A stretch of 64,000 bases of DNA from CBDBJK01 sp965206395 (GTDB taxonomy: Bacteria; Chloroflexota; Dehalococcoidia; Lucifugimonadales; CATOSD01): the NCBI GenBank assembly GCA_965206395.1, contig CBDBJK010000027.1, positions 1-64,000 on the forward strand. Reading direction: 5' to 3'. A model generated the notes under the pieces. The model was not told the origin of the DNA. It saw only the letters and a list, made by a program, of their open reading frames with translations, and did not search any database. This document shows positions 7,388 to 16,133 of the stretch, in pieces (the first letter of the stretch is position 1; every line of letters begins with the position of its first letter). Made by a program: the position numbers and the translations under genes.

Positions 7388-8899
7388 ATGGGATCCAGGG
7401 GACAGGACATCGCTTCGGTAATCAAGCGACAGATTGAGGAGTTTGGCACTCAACTCACGATGGTGGACGTGGGAGTGGTCGTCGAAGTCGGCGACGGCGT
7501 CGCGCGAGTCCACGGGCTATCGGGAGTGGCGTACAACGAATTGCTGGAGTTCGAGGGCGGCGTCATCGGCCTGGCCCTGAACCTGGAAGAGGACAGCGTA
7601 GGCGCTGTTATCATGGGCGACCCTATTACCGTGAAAGAGGGCAGCGAGGTAAGAAGCACCGGACGCATCGTCGAAGTCCCGGTTGGCGATGCCCTTGTCG
7701 GGCGCGTTGTGGATGCTCTCGGCAGGCCCATAGATGGCAAAGGCCCCATCGCGACAGACAAGACGCGCCCCGTGGAAGTCGTCGCGCCCAACGTGGCCTC
7801 CCGCAAGTCTGTGGATACCCCTGTGCAGACCGGCATCAAGGCCATCGACGCAATGATTCCCATAGGCCGAGGGCAGCGAGAGCTAATTATCGGCGACCGC
7901 TCCGTCGGCAAGAGCGCTATCGCAATCGACACCATTATCAATCAGAAGGGTGGCGACCTGATTTGCATCTACGTGGCTATCGGTCAGAAGATCGGAAAGG
8001 TCGCCCAACTCGTTGGACTGCTTGAGCAGCACGGGGCTATGGAACATACCATAGTCGTGGCAGCCACCGCCGCCGACGCTGCGCCGATGCAGTACCTCGC
8101 CGCCTACTCCGGTTGTGCGATGGGCGAGGAGTTTATGAGTCAGGGCAAAGACGCCCTGATAGTGTATGACGATCTTTCCAAACACGCCTGGGCCTACCGC
8201 CAGATGTCCCTGCTGCTGCGGCGACCTCCCGGACGCGAGGCGTATCCGGGCGACCTTTTCTATCTACACAGCCGCCTGCTGGAACGCGCCGCCAAGCTCG
8301 ACGATGAGCACGGCGGTGGCTCGCTGACGGCTCTGCCTGTAATCGAGACTCAGGCGGGCGACGTTTCGGCCTATGTGCCTACAAACGTTATCTCAATCAC
8401 CGACGGTCAGATATATCTTGAGCCGGAACTGTTCAATGCAGGAATCCGGCCAGCCGTGAACGCGGGCCTGTCCGTCTCCCGTGTGGGAGGCTCGGCCCAA
8501 ACCCGCGCGATGCGTAGCGTAGCCGGTCGATTGCGCCTGGACCTGGCGCAGTATCGCGAGCTGGTAACGTTCGCCCAGTTCGGCACCTCCGACCTGGACG
8601 CCGCCACACGTGCCCAGTTGGAACGAGGTCAGCGCGCCACTGAAGTGCTGAAGCAGAACCAGAACGTGCCTCTGTCTATGGAGCAGCAGGTGTCCATTCT
8701 GTACGCGCTTGTTAACGGCTACCTTGATGATGTCGAAATAGCCAAGGTCGTCAGCTTCGGAGACGGCTTCCGAAGCTACATGGACTCGAACCATCCCGAA
8801 ATTCTCAAAAGCATCGTCGATTCCAAAGAGATAACCGGCGAAATCGAGCCGACACTGAAGACGGCTATCGAAGATTTCAAAGCTAACGTACCTTACTAG
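7388..8899 (+). CDS. atpA: ATP synthase F1 subunit alpha
   Basis: Alpha is the non-catalytic nucleotide-binding subunit of the F1 hexamer. The Walker A motif GDRSVGKS lies near residues 168-175. The signature PAVNAGLSVSRVGGSAQ is present, and the protein ends ALVNGYLDDVE...FKANVPY. I prefer the ATG at 7388, giving 503 residues. An in-frame ATG at 7376 exists, but the GGAGG at 7378-7382 would then be coding. With the 7388 start it sits 5 bases upstream as a proper ribosome site. The upstream gap holds a GC-rich repeat. Confidence 0.95.
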   Translation: MGSRGQDIASVIKRQIEEFGTQLTMVDVGVVVEVGDGVARVHGLSGVAYNELLEFEGGVIGLALNLEEDSVGAVIMGDPITVKEGSEVRSTGRIVEVPVGDALVGRVVDALGRPIDGKGPIATDKTRPVEVVAPNVASRKSVDTPVQTGIKAIDAMIPIGRGQRELIIGDRSVGKSAIAIDTIINQKGGDLICIYVAIGQKIGKVAQLVGLLEQHGAMEHTIVVAATAADAAPMQYLAAYSGCAMGEEFMSQGKDALIVYDDLSKHAWAYRQMSLLLRRPPGREAYPGDLFYLHSRLLERAAKLDDEHGGGSLTALPVIETQAGDVSAYVPTNVISITDGQIYLEPELFNAGIRPAVNAGLSVSRVGGSAQTRAMRSVAGRLRLDLAQYRELVTFAQFGTSDLDAATRAQLERGQRATEVLKQNQNVPLSMEQQVSILYALVNGYLDDVEIAKVVSFGDGFRSYMDSNHPEILKSIVDSKEITGEIEPTLKTAIEDFKANVPY

Positions 8900-8902
8900 A
8901 TA

Positions 8903-8937
8903 GGGTTTGGGGTTTAGTTCCCCAACCCCTGAAACCC
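8903..8937. repeat. Intergenic hairpin between atpA and atpG
   Basis: GGGTTTGGGGTTT can pair with AACCCCTGAAACCC, leaving a small bulge. It could be a processing or attenuation structure inside the operon. There is no T-run. Confidence 0.5.
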
Positions 8938-8968
8938 AACCCCTGAACCCCTTTTCCCAGGTGATAAT

Positions 8969-9829
8969 ATGCCAAGTGTAAGGCAAATACGTCGTCGAAT
9001 ACGCAGTGTCGAGAACACGGCCAAGATAACCAAGGCCATGTCGATGATTGCTGCATCCAAGATGCGCCGCGCCCAGGAGTCGGCCCTTAGAGGCCGTCCC
9101 TACTCCGAGCGTATACGAGACTTGCTCGCCGACCTCGCGGCGCAGCCCCAGAACGAGGATACGCTACATCCTCTGTTGCAACGCAGGGAAACCACCAATA
9201 TCCAGGTCGTAATCATCACGCCAGACCGAGGCCTGACTGGTGGCCTGAACTCGAATATCAACCGTGCGGCGGCGCGTTTCATTCTGGAGCAGAGTGCGCA
9301 CGTGAACATCATCGCCGTAGGCAAAAAAGGCAGAGACTTTATGGCGCGCTCAGGCCAGGACATGAAGGCCGTATTCACCGACTTTTCCGATAGGCCCGCC
9401 CTGACAGACGTTACCCCTATCGCGCGCATAATGATAGACGATTACACCGAAGAGAGGGTTGACGCCGTCTACATCGCCTACGCCAATTTTATAAACACAA
9501 CCTCACAGCAGCCTGTCGTAGAGCAATTGCTGCCGGTAGTTCCGGTGACGCTGCGAGCGGGCGAGGCTGTAGGATACATATACGAGCCGGAAGACCTTAC
9601 CGTGCTGTCTGCGTTGCTGCCCAGGTTCGTTGAGATGCAGCTATACCATGCCGTCCTTGAAAACATAGCGAGTGAGCAGTCCGCGCGCATGGTTGCCATG
9701 CGCAACGCAACGGACAGCGCAAATGAAATGGCCGAAGACCTCACGCTTGTCATGAACAAGGTGCGTCAAGAGGTAATCACCAGGGAGCTTCTGGACATAA
9801 TTGGAGGCGCGGCGGCGGTCGAAGGCTAA
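8969..9829 (+). CDS. atpG: ATP synthase F1 subunit gamma
   Basis: Gamma is the central rotor shaft. It has 286 residues. The conserved N-terminus is RQIRRRIRSVENTAKITKAM followed by MIAASKMRRAQ. The C-terminal helix has MRNATDSANEMAEDL and NKVRQEVITRELLDIIGGA. The ATG at 8969 follows AGGTGATA. Confidence 0.96.
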   Translation: MPSVRQIRRRIRSVENTAKITKAMSMIAASKMRRAQESALRGRPYSERIRDLLADLAAQPQNEDTLHPLLQRRETTNIQVVIITPDRGLTGGLNSNINRAAARFILEQSAHVNIIAVGKKGRDFMARSGQDMKAVFTDFSDRPALTDVTPIARIMIDDYTEERVDAVYIAYANFINTTSQQPVVEQLLPVVPVTLRAGEAVGYIYEPEDLTVLSALLPRFVEMQLYHAVLENIASEQSARMVAMRNATDSANEMAEDLTLVMNKVRQEVITRELLDIIGGAAAVEG

Positions 9830-9842
9830 GTTATTATTTCAA

Positions 9843-9927
9843 AACCGCTGAGAACGCAGAATTCGCAGAGAAATATCCTTAATTTGTTCTTTTTCAGTCC
9901 TTCCGCGAAAGGACGTACTCTGCGGTT
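9843..9927. repeat. Intergenic repeat between atpG and atpD
   Basis: The arms AACCGCTGAGAACGCAGA and CTCTGCGGTT flank a second CCTTCCGCGAAAGG palindrome. It resembles the ACCGCAGAGAACGCAGAG-type sequence scattered in many bacterial genomes. Confidence 0.5.
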
Positions 9928-9963
9928 AATCTTGAGATAGTTTCTAAGGACTCAGGAGGAACA

Positions 9964-11358
<1,395 letters not shown>

Positions 11359-11364
11359 CGACGC

Positions 11365-11457
11365 TGCCCCCTCCTCAATCCTCCCCCGCTGCGGCAAGGG
11401 AGGAGGTATGTTGTCCTCTCCTCCGTTATAGACGGGGGAGAATTAGAGAGGGGGCCA
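11365..11457. repeat. GC-rich intergenic hairpin repeat
   Basis: Paired CCTCCTCAATCCTCCCCC and GGGGGAGAATTAGAGAGGGGG segments enclose an inner GGAGGAGG/CCTCTCCTCC pair. It belongs to the same general class as the repeats at 7.3, 14.9, 16.05, 19.4 and 23.4 kb. Confidence 0.6.
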
Positions 11458-11475
11458 CGCGCTTGAGGTTTTCAT

Positions 11476-11910
11476 ATGACAATACGACTGGAAATAGTCA
11501 CAGCGGAGAGACAAGTCTACTCTGAGGATGTTGACATCGTCATCGCGCCTGGGATAGACGGCGAGCTTGGCATATTGCCGCGCCACGCTCCGCTTCTCAC
11601 CGTCTTGAAGCCCGGCGAGCTTCGCGTCAGGAAAGACGGAGAGGAGAGCAGCATCGCGGTAAGTGGCGGGTTCCTCGAGGTGCTTGGAAACAAGGTGACC
11701 ATCCTCGCGGACACCGCCGAGCACGCTGAAGAGATTGATCTGGAGCGTGCCGAGGAAGCCTTGAGGCTGGCGCAGGAGCGTATTGAGGCCAGCCCCGCCG
11801 ATATGGACCTCGAACGCGCCGTTGCATCGGTGAGAAGATCGCAGGCGCGTGTCAAAGTGGCTCGTCGCGGTAGAAGGCCCAGAGATGGAGGCGCACCACC
11901 ACGGAGCTAG
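11476..11910 (+). CDS. atpC: ATP synthase F1 subunit epsilon
   Basis: Epsilon is the inhibitory foot subunit on gamma. It has 144 residues. The N-terminal beta sandwich includes APGIDGELGILPRHAPLLTV and SGGFLEVLGNKVTILADTAE. The C-terminal helical hairpin runs from EIDLERAEEALRLAQERI to a basic, Arg-rich tail of about 15 residues. The start ATG at 11476 is preceded by GAGG seven bases upstream. It is the last gene of the operon and is followed by a strong palindrome. Confidence 0.93.
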   Translation: MTIRLEIVTAERQVYSEDVDIVIAPGIDGELGILPRHAPLLTVLKPGELRVRKDGEESSIAVSGGFLEVLGNKVTILADTAEHAEEIDLERAEEALRLAQERIEASPADMDLERAVASVRRSQARVKVARRGRRPRDGGAPPRS

Positions 11911-11917
11911 GAAAGAA

Positions 11918-11971
11918 CTAACGCATACGAAAGGGGACGCTTGTCAAGGCGTCCCCTTTCGTATGCGTTAG
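11918..11971. terminator. Bidirectional terminator between atpC and rex
   Basis: There is a perfect 23-bp stem with an 8-base loop (TTGTCAAG). One arm edge contains the rex TAA stop (11970-11968). GGGGACGC/GCGTCCCC is the GC core. It is flanked by A/T-rich arms, so both convergent genes can use it. Confidence 0.85.
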
Positions 11972-12597
11972 TCGATCTTTCGCAGGTAGAAGGTCATCGA
12001 CTGCAGCGAAAGCACGGGGTCGATGTTCCTGATGACGACGTGCATAGGCACTTGTGGAGCTATCGGGGCGTAGTTGAGAATGCCGATGATGCCGTTTGCA
12101 ATCAACTGATCAATCACTGTCTGAGCTTCAGAGGCAGGAACAGCCACAATGCCGATTGTGACGTTCTTGGTCTCGACTACTTCGGCCAATTCGGACATCG
12201 GCTGGACTCTGATTCCGCCAACCATACCTCCCACTTCAACATCGTTGCTATCAAATACGGCGACCATATTGAAGCCTTCAGGAGCGAAGCCCGGATAGTT
12301 AATGATTGCCCTTCCGAGGCGTCCCACTCCCACGAGGCAGGTGTCCCACTCACGGTTAAGCCCCAGAATCTGCCGAAGCTCTTCCAGCAGGAAATTTACG
12401 TTGTACCCTCTGCCCTGCTTGCCAAACCTACCGAAGTAGCTCAGGTCTTTTCTAATCTGGGCGGGGGTCATCTGAAGGCGATGGCCAAGCTGCTGCGAGC
12501 TAACAACATCTGTCTTTTCAGACAAAAGCTGTGTTAAAGCCCTGACATACAAGGGCAACCTGACGACGACTACTTCAGGGACTTCGGCAGAATCCAT
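11968..12597 (-). CDS. rex: Redox-sensing transcriptional repressor Rex
   Basis: Rex is an NADH/NAD+-responsive repressor that controls respiration and fermentation genes. It has 209 residues. The N-terminal winged helix includes SSQQLGHRLQMTPAQIRKDL and SYFGRFGKQGRGYNV. A Rossmann fold follows, with LVGVGRLGRAIINY (from about residue 88). The domain-swapped C-terminal helix holds QSMTFYLRKI. It is convergent with the ATP synthase operon and shares its terminator. No clear TTGTGAANNNNNNTTCACAA operator was found in front of it. Confidence 0.95.
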   Translation of the reverse strand: MDSAEVPEVVVVRLPLYVRALTQLLSEKTDVVSSQQLGHRLQMTPAQIRKDLSYFGRFGKQGRGYNVNFLLEELRQILGLNREWDTCLVGVGRLGRAIINYPGFAPEGFNMVAVFDSNDVEVGGMVGGIRVQPMSELAEVVETKNVTIGIVAVPASEAQTVIDQLIANGIIGILNYAPIAPQVPMHVVIRNIDPVLSLQSMTFYLRKID

Positions 12598-13026
12598 AAT
12601 ACTACTTAATCAGAGGTAACCTACGGGTGCGTATTCTAGTCATCCTATTGAAAATAGCCTGCAAACGCCAGTGTGAATCAAATGTTTTACAATGCCAAGT
12701 GTCGATATTGTACCTAGCGCCCCATAGCGGAGTCAATGGCTTGTGAATAATAGAACTACCGATATTTGGGGCCATTATCTTGTTGCGGCCCAAATTCTCA
12801 TTCATAAGAATATGCCTGCCGAAAACAGATTCGTTGAAAGACGGTTGTCATCCTGATAAGATAGATGCGCAGCCAATCCGACTGGAAAGGTGAGCGTTAT
12901 GATGCAACTAGATGGAGCCGCCGACAACCTCATGGGCGTGGCAGGCGGCGAGCAATGGAAACTTAGGAGAGCCTTCCCGACAAGGTTGGGAAGGCTTTTG
13001 CGTTGAGTGGGAAGATTTATTAGCTT
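12598..13026. other. Divergent gap between rex and the P1 peptidase gene
   Basis: About 430 bp. The rex-proximal half is AT-rich and likely holds the rex promoter. The half near the peptidase gene (from about 12895) is GC-rich and can fold: a GCCGCC/GGCGGC pair (about 12917-12956) precedes the hairpin at 12970-12996. I do not recognise a known riboswitch there. Confidence 0.4.
12970..13000 (+). terminator. Hairpin with T-run in the leader of the P1 peptidase gene
   Basis: AGCCTTCCC pairs with GGGAAGGCT over a 9-base loop, followed by TTTT. It lies 27 bases before the peptidase ATG, so it is placed like an attenuator. It could also end an unrecognised short transcript. Confidence 0.6.
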
Positions 13027-14001
13027 ATGAGCAGTATCAACGATGTCGCTGGCATCAAGGTGGGGCATTACACCGACAGGGATGCCGCCACTGGCTGTAC
13101 CGTCATCCTGTGCGAGGCGGGGGCCGCTGGCGGGGTGGACGTTAGAGGCTCCGCTCCCGGCACGCGAGAGACCGACCTGCTGCGTCCCATGAATGCGATA
13201 AACGAGGTACATGCCATACTCCTGAGCGGAGGCAGCGCCTTCGGCTTGGACGCCGCTTCAGGCGTCGTTCGATACCTGGAGGAGAATGACATCGGACTTC
13301 ATCGCGGTGAGGCTACCATTCCCATCGTTCCGGCGGCCATTCTCTATGACCTTGGACTCGTCACGCACAAGGTTCGCCCCGGGCCGACTGAAGGATATAC
13401 AGCGTGCGAGAGCGCGTCCGATGGCCCTATCGCGGAGGGCAGCGTGGGCGCAGGCACGGGCGCGACGGTTTGCAAACTCCTTGGAGCAGACAATGCTTTA
13501 AAGGGTGGCATCGGGACGGTCAGCATAGACCTTGGCGATGGGCTTATCGTCGGCGCAATCGTCGCCGTGAATGCCATTGGAGGCGTCTATGACATTGACA
13601 GGGGCGAGATGATAGCAGGCCCGCGCAAGGACGACAGCGTGACGATGCACGATTCGATGGCGTTGATAACCTCGCCGGGGTTTACCAGACCAGAACGGCC
13701 CAGTCCCTCCAACACCACGATAGGCGTAGTCGCAACTAACGCTGTCCTGACCAAGGAGCAGGCGAACAAGTTGGCCTCAGTCGCTCACGATGGCCTGGCG
13801 ATGGCTGTGAGACCCGCGCATACTATGGGCGACGGCGACACGATGTTCGCACTGGCGACAGGAACTCTCGAAGAGGCTGCTGACATGAATCGTCTCTGCG
13901 CGGCGACGGCCCTATGCGTGGGCAGGGCAATCGTAAGAGGCGTTCGCAATGCCGATGGCATAGGAGGCGTACCCGGTATCAAGGAGCTTGGCAAAAGATG
14001 A
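13027..14001 (+). CDS. P1 (DmpA-type) aminopeptidase family protein
   Basis: The family holds self-processing N-terminal nucleophile peptidases such as DmpA (L-aminopeptidase/D-esterase). It has 324 residues. The opening is SINDVAGIKVGHYTDRDAATGCTVI. GSVGAGTGATVCKLLG (about 142-157) is conserved in the short bacterial members. NTTIGVVATNAVLTKEQANK contains the stretch at which the nucleophile Ser or Thr is exposed on cleavage. The substrate is not predictable. The ATG at 13027 has only a weak ribosome site. The stop overlaps the next gene by 4 bases (ATGA). Confidence 0.85.
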   Translation: MSSINDVAGIKVGHYTDRDAATGCTVILCEAGAAGGVDVRGSAPGTRETDLLRPMNAINEVHAILLSGGSAFGLDAASGVVRYLEENDIGLHRGEATIPIVPAAILYDLGLVTHKVRPGPTEGYTACESASDGPIAEGSVGAGTGATVCKLLGADNALKGGIGTVSIDLGDGLIVGAIVAVNAIGGVYDIDRGEMIAGPRKDDSVTMHDSMALITSPGFTRPERPSPSNTTIGVVATNAVLTKEQANKLASVAHDGLAMAVRPAHTMGDGDTMFALATGTLEEAADMNRLCAATALCVGRAIVRGVRNADGIGGVPGIKELGKR

Positions 14002-14897
14002 TTCGATTCAGCCGAGACTCAAAGATAGCGTTCGTGGGTTCGGGCGTCGTCGGAGGTTCTCTAGCGGTAGCGCTGTCTCAGGCGGGATACGCCGTCGTGG
14101 CCTCCGCGAGCCGGACGTTCTCGTCAGCCCAGAAGTTAGCCGAATGGGTACCGGGATGCGTCGCTTACGAGACCATTCAGCAAGCCGCAGATGAGGTCGA
14201 CTTCGTGTTCATTACGACATCGGACGATGCGATAGGCCCGGTTGCCGCCTCTATATCGTGGCGTCAGGGTCAGGGAGTGGCCCACTGTTCGGGCGCGGCG
14301 TCGCTCGATGTGCTTCAAGCTGCCGTCGATCAAGGTGCGATTGCGGGCGCGTTCCATCCGCTTCAGGCCATCTCGTCGATAGAGAACGGCTCGAAGAGCA
14401 TTCCAGGCACAACCTTCGGTATAGAGGGAAACGAGGAGATGCGGGCGTTCCTCAAGGAAACTGCGCTGGCTATCGGCGGCAACCCTATATTTCTCAACTC
14501 TGAGGACAAGGTTCTGTACCACCTCACGGGCGTGATGATGGGAGGTCTGCTGACGACTCTGGGAGCGACTGCCGCACAACTGTGGGGGCATCTGGGCCTA
14601 ACACGGGCCGACGGCGTGAAAGCCCTTATGCCGATGATGCGGCAGGTGTCTATCAACTTGGAGACATCTGGAGTGCCCGCCGCCGTAGCCGGGCCTTACG
14701 CGCGGGGCGACATTGGCACTGTGCGAAAGCACCTGGAGACGCTCAAGGCGCGCGCTCCTGAAGTGCTTCCGCTCTATTGCGAGCTTGCGCTGGTGGGGCT
14801 GCCATTCTCGGTGGAAAAGGGCACGCTGAAGTCCGAAACAGCGGACGAAATCCGCGAGCTGGTGGAGCAGTTCCGTATAGGGTCACCCTCACCTTAA
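13998..14897 (+). CDS. Rossmann-like/DUF2520 domain protein
   Basis: This is a two-domain NAD(P)-dependent oxidoreductase-like protein of 299 residues. The N-terminal Rossmann fold has IAFVGSGVVGGSLAVALSQAG (about 10-30). The DUF2520 helical domain carries LTGVMMGGLLTTLGATAAQLW. Members are related to pyrroline-5-carboxylate and 3-hydroxyisobutyrate dehydrogenases, but no reaction is established. I placed the start at the ATG at 13998, which overlaps the peptidase stop and begins MIRFSRDSK. A longer open frame from 13914 lies inside the peptidase gene. The last codons, and the stop, fall in a GC-rich repeat. Confidence 0.85.
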   Translation: MIRFSRDSKIAFVGSGVVGGSLAVALSQAGYAVVASASRTFSSAQKLAEWVPGCVAYETIQQAADEVDFVFITTSDDAIGPVAASISWRQGQGVAHCSGAASLDVLQAAVDQGAIAGAFHPLQAISSIENGSKSIPGTTFGIEGNEEMRAFLKETALAIGGNPIFLNSEDKVLYHLTGVMMGGLLTTLGATAAQLWGHLGLTRADGVKALMPMMRQVSINLETSGVPAAVAGPYARGDIGTVRKHLETLKARAPEVLPLYCELALVGLPFSVEKGTLKSETADEIRELVEQFRIGSPSP

Positions 14898-14976
14898 TCC
14901 TCTCCTGTCAAGAGAGAGGAGACACCCCTTCTCCCTCGATGGGAGAATCCTTCCGCGGAAGGAGGGATGAGGGTGT
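14883..14976. repeat. GC-rich repeat overlapping the end of the DUF2520 gene
   Basis: CACCCTCACCTTAATCC at the left mirrors GGATGAGGGTG at the right. It encloses the TCCTTCCGCGGAAGGA palindrome and a CTCCCTCGATGGGAG hairpin. The repeat supplies the stop codon of the gene before it. Confidence 0.7.
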
Positions 14977-15090
14977 CGTTCTGCGGAAAGACCATTATGA
15001 CCATATTGACACCGTGCTAAAAACGTCAAGTAAGTGCGAAAACAAAGCGTAGGCCCTCACTCTTAAAGTAGACTGCGAGGAGGTACCACA

Positions 15091-15939
15091 ATGCGTGTGA
15101 CGATTCGAGACCTGAAGGACATGAAATGTCGAGGCGAGAAGATAGCGATGATTACCGCCTACGACTACACGTCAGCCATGATTGTCGAGGATGCGGGAAT
15201 TCCTGTGGTTCTGGTTGGCGATACTCTGGGAATGGTTATCCTGGGCTACGATTCGACTGTGCCGGTCACTATGGACGAGATGGTGCATCACATCAAGGCG
15301 GTCGTGCGTGGAACCCAGAAGGCCCATATAGTCGGAGACATGCCGTTCCTTAGCTATCACGCCGATGCAGCCGAAGCCGTCCGCAACGCAGGACGACTCC
15401 TGAAGGAAGGCGGCGCGCAGTCGATCAAGCTAGAAGGGGGCCGACACATGGCCGAGACCGTGCGACGCATCGTGCAGTCCGGCATCCCGGTCATGGGGCA
15501 CATCGGCCTGACTCCACAGGCCGTAAACCAGCTAGGGGGTTATCGCGTTCAGGGCAAGTCTTCCAGGGAAGCCATCGAGATTTTGGAGGACGCAAGGGCG
15601 TTGGAAGAGGCCGGAGCTTATGCAATTGTTTTGGAGTGCGTTCCCGCTCCTCTGGCTGCTCTAATCACCGAACGGCTGTCGATCCCCACTATCGGAATCG
15701 GCGCGGGGGTGCATTGCGACGGTCAGGTGCAGGTATTTCATGACCTTCTGGGGCTGTTCTCAGACTTCGTTCCAAAGCACGCGCGTCGCTATGCCAACAT
15801 TGGCGACGAAATCAAGGCAGCGGTCGCCGAGTATGCAGGGGACGTGCAAACTCAGGCATTCCCGACTGACAAGGAAAGCTTCACGATGAAGCAGAGTGTC
15901 CTTGAGGAGCTTGCCGAAAAGACGGCGCAACCGGCGTAG
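15091..15939 (+). CDS. panB: 3-methyl-2-oxobutanoate hydroxymethyltransferase
   Basis: This enzyme makes ketopantoate from alpha-ketoisovalerate and methylene-THF in pantothenate/CoA synthesis. It has 282 residues. MITAYDYTSAMIVEDAGIPV, LVGDTLGMVILGYDSTVPVT (metal-binding Asp), VGDMPFLSYHADAAEAV, GGAQSIKLEGG and VMGHIGLTPQ follow in the family order. The catalytic Glu lies in YAIVLECVPAPLAALIT. The ATG at 15091 is preceded by GAGGAGGTACCACA. No panC or panD is adjacent. Confidence 0.96.
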   Translation: MRVTIRDLKDMKCRGEKIAMITAYDYTSAMIVEDAGIPVVLVGDTLGMVILGYDSTVPVTMDEMVHHIKAVVRGTQKAHIVGDMPFLSYHADAAEAVRNAGRLLKEGGAQSIKLEGGRHMAETVRRIVQSGIPVMGHIGLTPQAVNQLGGYRVQGKSSREAIEILEDARALEEAGAYAIVLECVPAPLAALITERLSIPTIGIGAGVHCDGQVQVFHDLLGLFSDFVPKHARRYANIGDEIKAAVAEYAGDVQTQAFPTDKESFTMKQSVLEELAEKTAQPA

Positions 15940-16046
15940 CCTTCCGTGGGAGAAGGCAGGCGAAAGAAGAAAGGTATGTGGCTTGGGAGACTCATGTTGG
16001 AGGAAGGTCAGTTTAATACCAAATTTGCTTGAAAGCAGTATATAGT

Positions 16047-16086
16047 TTCCTCTCCCCATTGTGGGAGAGGATTAAGGTGAGGGGGA
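16047..16086. repeat. GC-rich hairpin repeat
   Basis: CCTCTCCC and GGGAGAGG pair, with an ATTAAGGTGAGGGGG tail, between the convergent panB and ThDP-enzyme genes. Confidence 0.6.
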
Positions 16087-16133
16087 TGCCTGCTAAATCA
16101 TTAGCGATAAGCGCAGAGGTCGGCATATCAAGT

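Noticed and set aside
12740..12756. TTGTGAATAATAG as a possible Rex operator
   Set aside because: Only one half-site fits; the inverted half TTCACAA is missing at the right spacing.
12895..12970. Fluoride, glycine or cobalamin riboswitch in the peptidase leader
   Set aside because: The conserved core bases of these classes are not present. It is kept only as an unidentified structured leader.
12802..13212. 136-codon minus-strand frame across the peptidase start
   Set aside because: It runs antisense into the peptidase gene and shows no family pattern.
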